Source: GCA-2697345 sp002697345 (GTDB lineage: Bacteria; Pseudomonadota; Alphaproteobacteria; Rhodobacterales; Rhodobacteraceae). From it: a stretch of DNA of 64,000 bases. The DNA lies in contig CALSNB010000001.1 in NCBI GenBank assembly GCA_943787605.1, forward strand, positions 1,550,001 through 1,614,000, read 5' to 3'. The notes beneath the pieces were generated by a model. It saw only the letters and a program-made list of their open reading frames with translations. It searched no databases and was not told the DNA's origin. The position numbers and the translations under genes were made by a program. Below are positions 1 through 8,792 of the stretch, one piece after another (within the stretch, counting starts at the first letter, position 1; each line of letters starts with the position of its first letter).

Positions 1-2429
1 TAATAGGAGCAATTTTTTTACATCAGGGAAACATCGCTGAGATGAAAACAGGAGAAGGCAAAACGTTGGTAGCTACTTTTCCAGCATATTTAAATGCGCT
101 TTCAGGTGCCGGTGTTCATATAGTTACAGTAAATGACTATCTGGCTAAGAGAGATGCTGAATGGATGGGTAAAGTGTACTCTTCGCTTGGTATGGTGACT
201 GGTGTGGTTTATCCGCAGCAGCCAGATTCAGAAAAAAAAGAGGCTTATGCCGCTGACGTAACTTATGCAACAAATAATGAACTTGGGTTTGATTACCTAA
301 GGGACAATATGCGTTCTGACCTATCAGAGGTGGCTCAACGTGAACATAATTATGCTATAGTTGATGAAGTCGATTCTATCTTAATTGATGAAGCTAGAAC
401 GCCATTAATTATTTCAGGGCCCTCTGATGATAAGTCAGAGTTGTATTTAAAAGTGGACAAGATGATTCCGTCAATAATGGAAGAGCATTTTTCATTAGAC
501 GAAAAGACCCGTGTCGTTACAATAACTGACGAGGGCAATGATTTTATTGAAAAAAAACTGATTGAGATAGGGTTATTACCTGAAAGCCAATCATTATATG
601 ATCCTGAAAGCACCTCATTAGTCCATCATGTAACGGAGGCTCTAAAAGCACATAAGGCCTTTAAAAAAGATAAAGACTACATGATTAGAGATAATGCAGT
701 TTTACTAGTAGATGAGTTTACCGGGCGTATGATGGTTGGACGCAGGCTTTCTGGAGGTTTGCATCAAGCAATCGAGGCAAAAGAGGGGTGTGAGATTCAG
801 CCAGAGAATATCACGCTCGCCAGTGTGACGTTTCAAAATTATTTCAGGCTTTACAGTAAACTTGCTGGAATGACTGGTACAGCTACTACTGAAGCTGAAG
901 AGTTTGGTGAAATATATGGATTGGGAGTTGTGGATATACCAACTAACGAACCCGTGGCTCGTTTTGATGAACATGACGCTGTTTACCGAACAGCTAAAGA
1001 AAAATTTGATTCAATTGTTTTAGAGATAAAAAAATCAAATGAAAAAGGACAGCCAGTTTTAGTTGGAACAACATCAATTGAAAAATCTGAGTACTTGGCG
1101 ACGCTCCTAAAAAACGCAAATATTGATCATAATGTTTTGAACGCAAGACAACATGAAAAGGAAGCGGAGATTATTGCGAATGCTGGCAAACTTGGCGCAG
1201 TAACTATAGCAACCAACATGGCAGGAAGGGGAACTGATATACAGCTAGGTGGCAACGTAGAGATGAGAGTTTTTCAAGCCCTTTCTGATGACCTAGATGC
1301 TGATGCTGAGAAAATCAGAACAAAAATAGAAGCTGAAGTTTTAGCTGAAAAACTTAAGGTAAAATTAGCAGGTGGTTTATATGTTTTGGCAACAGAAAGG
1401 CATGAAAGTCGTCGGATAGATAACCAGTTGAGGGGAAGGTCTGGTCGACAAGGGGACCCTGGAAGATCAGCTTTTTTCTTAAGCCTTGAAGATGATTTGA
1501 TGAGAATATTTGGTTCTGAAAGACTTGATAAAATGCTATCAACGCTTGGCATGAAGGATGGGGAAGCAATTGTTCACCCTTGGGTTAATAAGTCGCTAGA
1601 GAAAGCTCAAGCTAAGGTGGAGGGTAGGAACTTCGATATTCGTAAACAACTTCTTAAGTTTGATGACGTTATGAATGATCAGCGTACGGTAATATTTTCA
1701 CAAAGATTAGAAGTGATGCGCTCTGAAGATGTAAGCGAGATTGTACAGGATATGCGGTATCAATTAATAGATGATTTAATTAATGAGTATATTCCTCCTA
1801 AAACCTATGCAGAACAATGGGACACAATAAACTTAAGTTTAATGCTTAAAGAAAAATTGGATATTGAGGTAGATACTGAGGCTTGGGCTGATGAAGAAGG
1901 TGTTGATGGGGAGGCAATTACAGAAAGATTGTATAAGCTATCAGATGAAAAAATGGCAAAAAAGTCTACAGACTTTGGAATAGAAACGATGCGAAATATC
2001 GAAAAACAAATTGTACTTCAGACGATTGATGGAAAATGGCAAGATCACTTGTTAAAATTAGAACATTTGCGTTCAGTTGTAGGTTTACGTGGCTATGCCC
2101 AGCGGGATCCACTTAATGAATACAAAACAGAGAGTTTTCAACTTTTTGAAGGAATGCTAGATAGCTTGCGTGAAGATGTGGTGCAAAAACTTGGTCAAGT
2201 GCGCCCAATTTCGGAGGAAGAGCAAAATTTAATTTTGGCCCAAATTACAGAACAACAAAGAGTACAAGAAGAGATGAAAAAAACTAGTTTTGACACTCAA
2301 GCTCCACTAAATACGCAGAGTGACTCTTTTAATGAAGCTAACCCTGAAACTTGGGGTAATCCAGGAAGAAACTCTCAGTGTCCATGTGGATCTGGTAAAA
2401 AATTTAAACATTGCCATGGTCGTTTCTAG
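1..2429 (+). CDS. secA: Preprotein translocase ATPase SecA, 5'-truncated by window edge
   Basis: SecA is the cytoplasmic motor that pushes unfolded preproteins through SecYEG. The reading frame is open from the first bases, and translation upstream of the first ATG (42) gives HQGNIAE running into the Walker A segment MKTGEGKT, as in SecA, so roughly the first 90-95 residues lie outside the window. Visible landmarks are Walker A, the DEVD box followed by SILIDEARTPLIISGP, the GMTGTA segment, and the second helicase lobe with TNMAGRGTDI and RGRSGRQGDPG. The C-terminus ends with the zinc-binding SEC-C motif CPCGSGKKFKHCHG, used for SecB and ribosome contact. It converges on map with about 60 bp between. 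The identity is certain; only the start is missing. Confidence 0.97.
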   Translation, partial: IGAIFLHQGNIAEMKTGEGKTLVATFPAYLNALSGAGVHIVTVNDYLAKRDAEWMGKVYSSLGMVTGVVYPQQPDSEKKEAYAADVTYATNNELGFDYLRDNMRSDLSEVAQREHNYAIVDEVDSILIDEARTPLIISGPSDDKSELYLKVDKMIPSIMEEHFSLDEKTRVVTITDEGNDFIEKKLIEIGLLPESQSLYDPESTSLVHHVTEALKAHKAFKKDKDYMIRDNAVLLVDEFTGRMMVGRRLSGGLHQAIEAKEGCEIQPENITLASVTFQNYFRLYSKLAGMTGTATTEAEEFGEIYGLGVVDIPTNEPVARFDEHDAVYRTAKEKFDSIVLEIKKSNEKGQPVLVGTTSIEKSEYLATLLKNANIDHNVLNARQHEKEAEIIANAGKLGAVTIATNMAGRGTDIQLGGNVEMRVFQALSDDLDADAEKIRTKIEAEVLAEKLKVKLAGGLYVLATERHESRRIDNQLRGRSGRQGDPGRSAFFLSLEDDLMRIFGSERLDKMLSTLGMKDGEAIVHPWVNKSLEKAQAKVEGRNFDIRKQLLKFDDVMNDQRTVIFSQRLEVMRSEDVSEIVQDMRYQLIDDLINEYIPPKTYAEQWDTINLSLMLKEKLDIEVDTEAWADEEGVDGEAITERLYKLSDEKMAKKSTDFGIETMRNIEKQIVLQTIDGKWQDHLLKLEHLRSVVGLRGYAQRDPLNEYKTESFQLFEGMLDSLREDVVQKLGQVRPISEEEQNLILAQITEQQRVQEEMKKTSFDTQAPLNTQSDSFNEANPETWGNPGRNSQCPCGSGKKFKHCHGRF

Positions 2430-2491
2430 AGCAGATAGTATTTTCTAAAACTACCTTCACCTTTAAGTCAATTATACTCAGTTGAGAGACT

Positions 2492-3286
2492 TTATAATAT
2501 TACAGGATAAAACTTATTGTTTGGAGATAGAGTAAATATTTCAAAGCCATCTGCTGTGACACCTAGAGAGTGTTCAAATTGAGCCGATAGTGATTTGTCT
2601 CGAGTTACAGCAGTCCAACCATCAGATAGAATTTTTGTTTCTGGTTTGCCAATGTTAACCATAGGTTCTATTGTAAAAAACATACCCTCCTCTAGAACAG
2701 GGCCTGTTCCCTTGGCCCCGTAGTGTAATACGTTCGGAGGTGCATGAAAAACTGTACCCAAACCATGCCCACAGAAATCTTTGACCACAGACATGCGGTT
2801 AGCCTCAACATATGTTTGAATTGCATTTCCTATATCGCCAAACGTATTCCCTGGTTTTACTTTTTCTATTCCCTTAAAGAGTGCATCGTGTGTGATCTTT
2901 ATTAATCTCTCTGCTTTTCGGTTTAATGCTCCTACGGCGTACATGCGGCTAGTGTCACCATACCAACCATCTACAATTACTGTGACGTCAATATTAATAA
3001 TGTCGCCATTTTTTATAATTTTGGTGCTTGGAATCCCATGACAAACAACATGATTTAGACTGATACAAGAAGCGTGCTTGTATCCCCTATATCCAATAGT
3101 AGCAGACTTAGCATTAGCTTTTTCAATTATTTTGTTTATAGCAATATCAATTTCTTCTGTTGATTTTCCGGGAACCACTAACTCTCCAATAGTGTCCAAA
3201 ATACTGGCTGCCAGACTTCCTGCATTTCGCATTCCTGTGAAGGAACTTTTATCATGAATACGAATACCATTTTTGTTTATATGCAT
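2492..3286 (-). CDS. map: Type I methionine aminopeptidase
   Basis: Cytosolic metalloenzyme that removes the initiator methionine from nascent proteins. The 264-residue length is right for bacterial type I MAP. All five metal ligands are in recognisable contexts: Asp in NIDVTVIVDGWYGDTSR (two Asp), His in CGHGLGTVFH, Glu in FTIEPMVN, and Glu in QFEHSLGV. No N-terminal SH3 or zinc extension is present. The ATG at 3286 gives a normal N-terminus (MHINKNGIRIHD). It is transcribed convergently with secA and divergently from the CinA-like gene. Confidence 0.95.
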   Translation of the reverse strand: MHINKNGIRIHDKSSFTGMRNAGSLAASILDTIGELVVPGKSTEEIDIAINKIIEKANAKSATIGYRGYKHASCISLNHVVCHGIPSTKIIKNGDIINIDVTVIVDGWYGDTSRMYAVGALNRKAERLIKITHDALFKGIEKVKPGNTFGDIGNAIQTYVEANRMSVVKDFCGHGLGTVFHAPPNVLHYGAKGTGPVLEEGMFFTIEPMVNIGKPETKILSDGWTAVTRDKSLSAQFEHSLGVTADGFEIFTLSPNNKFYPVIL

Positions 3287-3393
3287 ATTTGAATCGAGCT
3301 TTTCATACTATAATTAACCTAAAATTGTTGATGAACTGTAAATCATTCGATAATTGGTTGCTAGATATATAAGAGTATTAATATAGATTATTT

Positions 3394-3441
3394 ACCCTTA
3401 TGTAAAAAACTCAGAGTTTCGAGTTGTATAAGGGTTTTTTT
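3394..3441 (+). terminator. Hairpin plus U-tract between map and the CinA-like gene
   Basis: On the plus strand ACCCTTAT pairs with ATAAGGGT, enclosing a smaller AACTC/GAGTT stem, and seven T residues follow directly. The form is that of an intrinsic terminator, but it sits about 35 bp upstream of a plus-strand start with no gene before it. It could end a short leader or small RNA (attenuator), or terminate stray transcription. No ligand-binding fold was recognised. Confidence 0.5.
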
Positions 3442-3473
3442 AATAAGAGAGTAATATTTATTATTTTAATTGG

Positions 3474-4226
3474 GTGAGTTCATTAAATATGCAAAATCCG
3501 TCAGCTAGCATGTTAGTCATTGGGGATGAAATTCTTTCTGGTCGTACAAGAGATTCTAATATGCATTACCTCGCCATCGAGTTAACGAAAGTTGGTATAG
3601 ATCTTAAGGAAGTTAGGGTTGTATCAGATTCTGAAGCTGAGATTGTACAAGCGGTAACCCAACTAAGTGAGAAGTATGGTTATGTTTTTACCTCAGGAGG
3701 AATTGGTCCCACGCATGACGATATTACAGCAGATGCTATCGGTTTAGCGTTTAATTTAGAGGTAAAAGTATGTGCTGAAGCAAAAGAAATTTTAGAGAAC
3801 CATTATTTAAACTCTGAGGTTGAATTAAATGAAGCTCGTTTGAGAATGGCCAGAACACCACTTGGTGCTAAACTCATAAAAAACTCAGTGTCGGCAGCAC
3901 CAGGGTTTAATGTGCAAAATGTGTTTGTTATGGCGGGCGTTCCCTCTGTTTTTCAGGTTATGGTTCAATCAGTTATTAAAACCATAAATGGAGGTCAGCC
4001 AGTTTTATCCCGAAGTTTGAACATTTTAAGTGGTGAGGGCAATATCGCTGAAAAATTAAAAATATTTGCAGAAGATAATAAGCTATTAGCAGTAGGGTCC
4101 TATCCATTTCAAAAAAATGGTAAATATGGCACCAATATAGTTATAAGAGGAAAAAATAATAAGAGTCTTGATAAGGCGTTCGACAAACTTTTGGAACTTT
4201 TCAGTGGGATGATTGATGAACCTTAA
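3474..4226 (+). CDS. CinA N-terminal-like molybdopterin-binding domain protein
   Basis: COG1058 family protein of 250 residues. The N-terminal half is a MoaB/Mog-type molybdopterin-binding fold: VIGDEILSGRTRDSN, then TSGGIGPTHDDITADA, the conserved GGxGPTxDD loop. The C-terminal nicotinamide-nucleotide amidase domain of full CinA is absent, so this is the short stand-alone form common in alphaproteobacteria, whose exact reaction is uncertain. The start is GTG at 3474; an in-frame ATG at 3489 is an alternative with no clear ribosome site. It overlaps the next gene by 11 bp, suggesting coupling. A hairpin with U-tract lies just upstream. Confidence 0.85.
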   Translation: MSSLNMQNPSASMLVIGDEILSGRTRDSNMHYLAIELTKVGIDLKEVRVVSDSEAEIVQAVTQLSEKYGYVFTSGGIGPTHDDITADAIGLAFNLEVKVCAEAKEILENHYLNSEVELNEARLRMARTPLGAKLIKNSVSAAPGFNVQNVFVMAGVPSVFQVMVQSVIKTINGGQPVLSRSLNILSGEGNIAEKLKIFAEDNKLLAVGSYPFQKNGKYGTNIVIRGKNNKSLDKAFDKLLELFSGMIDEP

Positions 4227-4935
4227 AGATTTTTGGAATGCGTCTGATGTTTGTTGGCCACCAATAAAAAAATTAGAAATAGGACCGTGGACTATTAGAG
4301 AAGGAGGTGGTGGTGGTAACCGAGTATCCGCAACGTCTTTGAATAATAGTAATAGTTTTTTGGATACAGATATTGTGCGTGCTGAAGCGGCAATGAAAGC
4401 CCTAAGCCAGCCTTATATCTTTCTTATTGGAAAAGAGGAAAGAGAGCTAGATTTTACGTTAGAAACACTTGGGTATAATATTGTTACTCCAAGTGTTATT
4501 TATGGATGTGATATAGATAGGGTTAGTAACTTCGATATTCCACCGATAACAACCTTTAATGTTTGGCCACCATTGGAGATTATGAAAAAAATCTGGATTG
4601 AAGGAGGTGTGTCAGAAAGCCGCCTCTCTGTTATGGAAAGATCAAAAGGAGAAAAGACAACGATTTTGGGTCGGGTATCTAACGTGGTAGCTGGGTGTGC
4701 GTTTGTTTCAATTTACAGTGGTATATCTATGGTTCACTCTGTTTTAGTGCACCCAAATTTTAGACGGAAAGGTTTGGGTCGTTATATGCTGAATAAGTCA
4801 GCAAAGTGGGCAAGTGGTAGGGGTAGCTCATATATAGCACTTCAGGTAACCGAACAAAATAACGAAGCTAGAAGTCTTTATAAGAACCTTGGAATGGAAG
4901 TTAAAGGCAGTTATCATTATAGAGTTAAATTTTAA
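4216..4935 (+). CDS. GNAT-family N-acetyltransferase
   Basis: The protein has about 240 residues, with the GNAT acetyl-CoA-binding region in its C-terminal third: SVLVHPNFRRKGLGRYML (the R-x-x-G-x-G loop), then ALQVTEQNNEARSLYKNLGM, the usual motif B ending. The N-terminal half is a degenerate second GNAT-like segment, as in double-domain family members. The substrate cannot be told from sequence. The start is taken as ATG 4216, one codon inside a possible TTG at 4213, overlapping the stop of the CinA-like gene. The following AhpD-like gene starts 10 bp downstream, so the four genes from 3474 to 6459 look co-transcribed. Confidence 0.85.
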   Translation: MNLKDFWNASDVCWPPIKKLEIGPWTIREGGGGGNRVSATSLNNSNSFLDTDIVRAEAAMKALSQPYIFLIGKEERELDFTLETLGYNIVTPSVIYGCDIDRVSNFDIPPITTFNVWPPLEIMKKIWIEGGVSESRLSVMERSKGEKTTILGRVSNVVAGCAFVSIYSGISMVHSVLVHPNFRRKGLGRYMLNKSAKWASGRGSSYIALQVTEQNNEARSLYKNLGMEVKGSYHYRVKF

Positions 4936-4945
4936 GGGGAATATT

Positions 4946-5518
4946 TTGAAGAAAGTACATAACGTTATAGCATTAGATTTGAAACCTTTAGAGCCTTTAC
5001 CGTTGGCTGTAAAAAAATATTTCAATATTTGCTTAGAAAAGCTTGGAATAGTACCAAATGTTTTAAATGCATATGCATTTGACGAAAAAAAATTAAATGC
5101 TTTTTCAGGTTTATACAATGATCTTATGTTGGGAGAAAGTGGCCTTTCGAAGCTTGAGAGAGAGATGATAGCAGTGGTGGTTTCATCTATAAATAAATGC
5201 TTTTATTGTTTGGTTGCACATGGAGCTGCTGTTAGAGAGCTTTCTAAAAACCCAATATTAGGTGAGGCTTTAGTAATGAATTATCGCGTCGCAGAAATTG
5301 ATGATCGAACAAGGAAAATGTTGGATTTTTCTGTTAAGATGACTGAAGCTAGCTATCGAATTGAAGAGCAAGATCGAGAACATCTCCGGAAAGTAGGGTT
5401 TTCCGATAGAGATATTTGGGATATATCTGCTGTTGCTAGCTTTTTTAATATGACTAACCGAATGGCTTCAGCAGTAGATATGCGTCCAAACGATGAGTAT
5501 CATAAGGTACATAGATGA
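4946..5518 (+). CDS. AhpD-like carboxymuconolactone-decarboxylase-fold peroxidase-related protein
   Basis: The protein has 190 residues and the CMD/AhpD fold of uncharacterised peroxidase-related enzymes. The redox motif is CFYCLVAHG, the CxxC plus downstream His used for peroxide or disulfide chemistry. REMIAVVVSSINKC before it is typical of this family. A longer frame opens at 4889 inside the GNAT gene. I chose TTG at 4946 because AAGGGGA lies 5 bp upstream and the family N-terminus begins about there. The stop overlaps the ATG of the OmpA-like gene (ATGA), so translation is probably coupled. The in vivo substrate is unknown. Confidence 0.8.
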   Translation: MKKVHNVIALDLKPLEPLPLAVKKYFNICLEKLGIVPNVLNAYAFDEKKLNAFSGLYNDLMLGESGLSKLEREMIAVVVSSINKCFYCLVAHGAAVRELSKNPILGEALVMNYRVAEIDDRTRKMLDFSVKMTEASYRIEEQDREHLRKVGFSDRDIWDISAVASFFNMTNRMASAVDMRPNDEYHKVHR

Positions 5519-6459
5519 ATAGACTTCGCTATGCAGTACTAATATTTCTTTTTACAGGTATACAAGCCTTTTCGGGAGTAGAAATTTCTTTTTCAGGAGT
5601 AAGTAAAGAAACATTTTCTCAAAAAGAGCTCTCAGTCAGTTATGATCTTCCAATAGGACCATTCCAAAACAATGCAATAGAAAGCCTTCAGGTAAGAGGG
5701 TCAATATTAAAAAAAGCATGGCAGATTACTAAAACTGTGGAAACAGTTGATTCTCTTTCAGAAAATTTGAAAAAACAATTAAAAAACTCTGAATTTGAAA
5801 TTTTATATGAATGTAACTCTAAGTCTTGTGGTGGATTTGATTTTCGATTTAATACAGTCATTTTACCAGATCCAGAAATGCATATTGACTTAGGGAGTTT
5901 TAGCTTTTTTTCTGGGCGCTCTTTATCTAAAAACCCAAGAGAGTTTGTTAGCTGTATTGTAAGTAGGGGAGGAGAATCGCTATTTGTTCAGTTATTTGTA
6001 ATTGGTGACAAAGCTGTATCTAACTTAAAAATAAAATCCTTAAATAAGGTTTCTGAAAGTGTCGAGGGAAACGCCAGTAGTTTAAGAGGGACAATCAAAG
6101 ACCTATTAGACTTAAACGGCTCTGCTATCTTATCTGATGTAGTTTTTAAAGCGGGATCCAGTGAACTTATGGAAGGTGACTACCTCTCACTGGTTGATTT
6201 AGCAAAATACTTAAAAGAAAACAAAGACATCAAAATAGCTTTGGTTGGGCATACTGATTCAGAAGGAGATTTAGCTAAGAATATTGAACTTTCCAAGGAT
6301 CGAGCGGAGATGGTGAAAAAGAAATTAATTTCAGAATTTCGTGTTAAGGAAGAACGGCTAGACTTTCATGGCATAGGATTTTTGTCCCCTAGATCAAGTA
6401 ATTTGAGTTCGAAAGGGCGCAGTGATAACCGTAGAGTAGAAGTTATAGTAATAAAATAA
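5515..6459 (+). CDS. OmpA-family peptidoglycan-associated protein
   Basis: 314 residues with an N-terminal signal peptide (MNRLRYAVLIFLFTGIQAF) and a C-terminal OmpA domain: VVFKAGSSELMEGD, VGHTDSEGD, then SKDRAEMVKKKL and the ending SDNRRVEVIV, in which Asp and Arg bind diaminopimelate in peptidoglycan. The middle part (about residues 30-180) has no recognised domain and carries a Cys pair (CNSKSCGG). It is expected in the periplasm or outer membrane, tethered to the wall. It is the last gene of the coupled set starting at 3474. Confidence 0.85.
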   Translation: MNRLRYAVLIFLFTGIQAFSGVEISFSGVSKETFSQKELSVSYDLPIGPFQNNAIESLQVRGSILKKAWQITKTVETVDSLSENLKKQLKNSEFEILYECNSKSCGGFDFRFNTVILPDPEMHIDLGSFSFFSGRSLSKNPREFVSCIVSRGGESLFVQLFVIGDKAVSNLKIKSLNKVSESVEGNASSLRGTIKDLLDLNGSAILSDVVFKAGSSELMEGDYLSLVDLAKYLKENKDIKIALVGHTDSEGDLAKNIELSKDRAEMVKKKLISEFRVKEERLDFHGIGFLSPRSSNLSSKGRSDNRRVEVIVIK

Positions 6460-6563
6460 TATAAGAGCTTGGTATATTATATTTATGTTAATCTGTAGTT
6501 TTAGTGGATTGTAATTTTTTAAAACGAGTACTAATTAAATATCGTAGCAATTAAGAGGTTTTT

Positions 6564-7478
6564 ATGAACTGGATCTCCAATTATGTTCGGCCAAAAATAA
6601 ACTCTCTGTTTTCCAGACGAGAGGTTCCTGAAAATCTATGGTCGAAGTGTGGAGAATGTGGAACAATGCTTTTTCACCGAGAGCTGTCTGATAATTTAAA
6701 TGTCTGCCCTAACTGTGAACACCATATGTCTTTTAAACCAAGAGATAGGTTTAAGGCGCTTTTTGACGATGGGTTATTTTTTGAAGTGGAAGTTTTGGAC
6801 CCAACAGTTGATCCATTAAAGTTTAAGGATCAAAAAAAATATACAGATAGATTAAAAACCGCAACTAAGGTTGTGGGTGAAAAAGAAGCAATGTTAATTG
6901 CTGAAGGAGAGATAATGCGCACGCCAGTTGTTGGAGCATGCCAAGATTTTTCTTTTATGGGTGGATCAATGGGTATGTATGTTGGAAATGCTATTATAGC
7001 TGCAGCTGAAAGGGCAATCAAACTGAAGAGACCACTTGTTTTGTTCTCAGCGGCTGGGGGAGCTAGAATGCAAGAAGGTATATTAAGTTTGATGCAAATG
7101 CCAAGGACGACGGTAGCAGTGGAGATGCTTAGGGAGGCCAGACTTCCTTATATCGTTGTTTTGACACACCCAACTACAGGTGGTGTAACAGCATCATATG
7201 CGATGTTAGGAGATGTACATATTGCAGAGCCAAATGCCTTAATTTGTTTTGCAGGTCCAAGAGTTATTGAGCAAACTATTAGAGAAAAACTTCCAGAGGG
7301 GTTTCAGCGCGCTGAATATCTTCTTGATCATGGTATGCTTGACCGAGTTGTTCATAGAAAAAATATAAGAGAGGAATTAGTGAGTATTATAAGAATGCTT
7401 ACAAAACAACCTAGAGCGATAAAAGCAGATATAGCGGGCCCTATAGATCAAAAAAAACAAGATCAACCAGTTGAATGA
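6564..7478 (+). CDS. accD: Acetyl-CoA carboxylase carboxyltransferase subunit beta
   Basis: Beta subunit of the carboxyltransferase that moves CO2 from biotin to acetyl-CoA, the first step of fatty-acid synthesis. It works with AccA. The N-terminal zinc ribbon is intact (CGECGTM and CPNCEHHMSF). The crotonase-like core has FMGGSMGMYVGNAI, AGGARMQEG and TTGGVTASYAMLGD. The 304-residue length is normal. It is followed by folC after about 20 bp, a conserved alphaproteobacterial pair. Confidence 0.97.
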   Translation: MNWISNYVRPKINSLFSRREVPENLWSKCGECGTMLFHRELSDNLNVCPNCEHHMSFKPRDRFKALFDDGLFFEVEVLDPTVDPLKFKDQKKYTDRLKTATKVVGEKEAMLIAEGEIMRTPVVGACQDFSFMGGSMGMYVGNAIIAAAERAIKLKRPLVLFSAAGGARMQEGILSLMQMPRTTVAVEMLREARLPYIVVLTHPTTGGVTASYAMLGDVHIAEPNALICFAGPRVIEQTIREKLPEGFQRAEYLLDHGMLDRVVHRKNIREELVSIIRMLTKQPRAIKADIAGPIDQKKQDQPVE

Positions 7479-7498
7479 TGAATTGTGAGCTTATTTAA

Positions 7499-8773
7499 GT
7501 GAGAAATAAAACGAGCGATGTAATTCTAGAAAGAATTATGAGGCTTCATCCGAAAGTGATTGATCTAAAGCTCAATAGGGTAGAATGTCTTTTAAAAAAA
7601 TTAGGAAACCCTGAAAAAAATTTACCCCCTGTTATACATATAGCGGGGACAAATGGTAAAGGATCTACGCAGGCGATTATAAAGGCTGGGTTAGAGGCAG
7701 AGGGGAAGCGGGTTCACTCCTATACATCTCCTCACCTAGCTTGGTTTCACGAGCGCATTACTGTTGCAGGAAAGATTATTACTGATGGTAGTTTGTCCCA
7801 AATTTTAGACGAGTGCTATCAAGTAAATGCTAACTCCCCAATAACATATTTTGAGATGACCACGGTAGCGGCTATTTTAGCATTCAGCAGGACCAAGGCT
7901 GATTTTTGTATCTTGGAAGTTGGTCTTGGTGGAAGGTTTGATGCTACTAACGTAATTAACTCCCCAGAGGTTTGTATTATTACTCCTATTTCACTCGATC
8001 ACCAAAGCTTTTTAGGCGAAACCCTTCAAGAGATAGCATTTGAAAAAGCTGGTATTCTAAAAAAAGACTGTTTTTGTGTTGTTAGCGATCAAGATAATAA
8101 AGTTCTTGATGTTTTAAAAATTGAGGCGGAACGTTGCAAGGCTACATTAAGGATCTTTGGTGAAGACTGGAATGTATCGGAGAAAGATTCAAGCTTTACT
8201 TTCGAAGATAATGTAGGAGCTTGTAATTTACCATTACCAGCATTGATTGGTTCTCACCAAGTTCAGAATGCTGGGGTAGCTCTAGTTGCTCTTCGGCATT
8301 TGGGTATATCTGAGAGTTCTTTTCGACAAGCTATGACCGACGTAGTTTGGCCTGCTAGAATGCAACAATTAAAGTCTGGACCATTTGTTGATATTTTAAT
8401 CGACTCTGAACTATGGCTTGATGGAGGACATAACCCTGCTGCTGCTGAGGTTTTGGCAAAAGTGCTAGCATCGCTAGAGCCAAAGCCAACATATTTAATT
8501 TGTGGAATGCTAAATACAAAAGATGTTTTGGGTTATATGACTTATTTGAAGAGCTCAGTGGACGAACTTTTTTCTGTCGCAGTGCCTGGTGAATTAGCTA
8601 CTTTGACATCAAAAGAGACAGCGGATTATGCCGTTAAAGCTGGCATTAAAGCTTCACAAGTGGACAGTGTAGAGGATGCTTTGAATAAAATCATGATACT
8701 CTCTAAGCCCTCAAGAGTAGTCATATGTGGTTCACTTTATCTGGCAGGGTTTGTATTGAGATCCCACACCTAA
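7499..8773 (+). CDS. folC: Bifunctional folylpolyglutamate/dihydrofolate synthase
   Basis: Mur-ligase family enzyme that adds glutamate to folates, and in many bacteria also makes dihydrofolate from dihydropteroate. The P-loop is AGTNGKGST, followed by SYTSPHLAWFHERI, LEVGLGGRFDATN and the C-terminal LDGGHNPAA. Length is 424 residues. The start is GTG at 7499; RMRL-HPK type sequence about 13 residues in matches the usual FolC N-terminus, which supports this start over the later ATG. It lies directly behind accD and is probably co-transcribed with it. Confidence 0.95.
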   Translation: MRNKTSDVILERIMRLHPKVIDLKLNRVECLLKKLGNPEKNLPPVIHIAGTNGKGSTQAIIKAGLEAEGKRVHSYTSPHLAWFHERITVAGKIITDGSLSQILDECYQVNANSPITYFEMTTVAAILAFSRTKADFCILEVGLGGRFDATNVINSPEVCIITPISLDHQSFLGETLQEIAFEKAGILKKDCFCVVSDQDNKVLDVLKIEAERCKATLRIFGEDWNVSEKDSSFTFEDNVGACNLPLPALIGSHQVQNAGVALVALRHLGISESSFRQAMTDVVWPARMQQLKSGPFVDILIDSELWLDGGHNPAAAEVLAKVLASLEPKPTYLICGMLNTKDVLGYMTYLKSSVDELFSVAVPGELATLTSKETADYAVKAGIKASQVDSVEDALNKIMILSKPSRVVICGSLYLAGFVLRSHT

Positions 8774-8792
8774 ATTAGTAATAAAAACTAAA

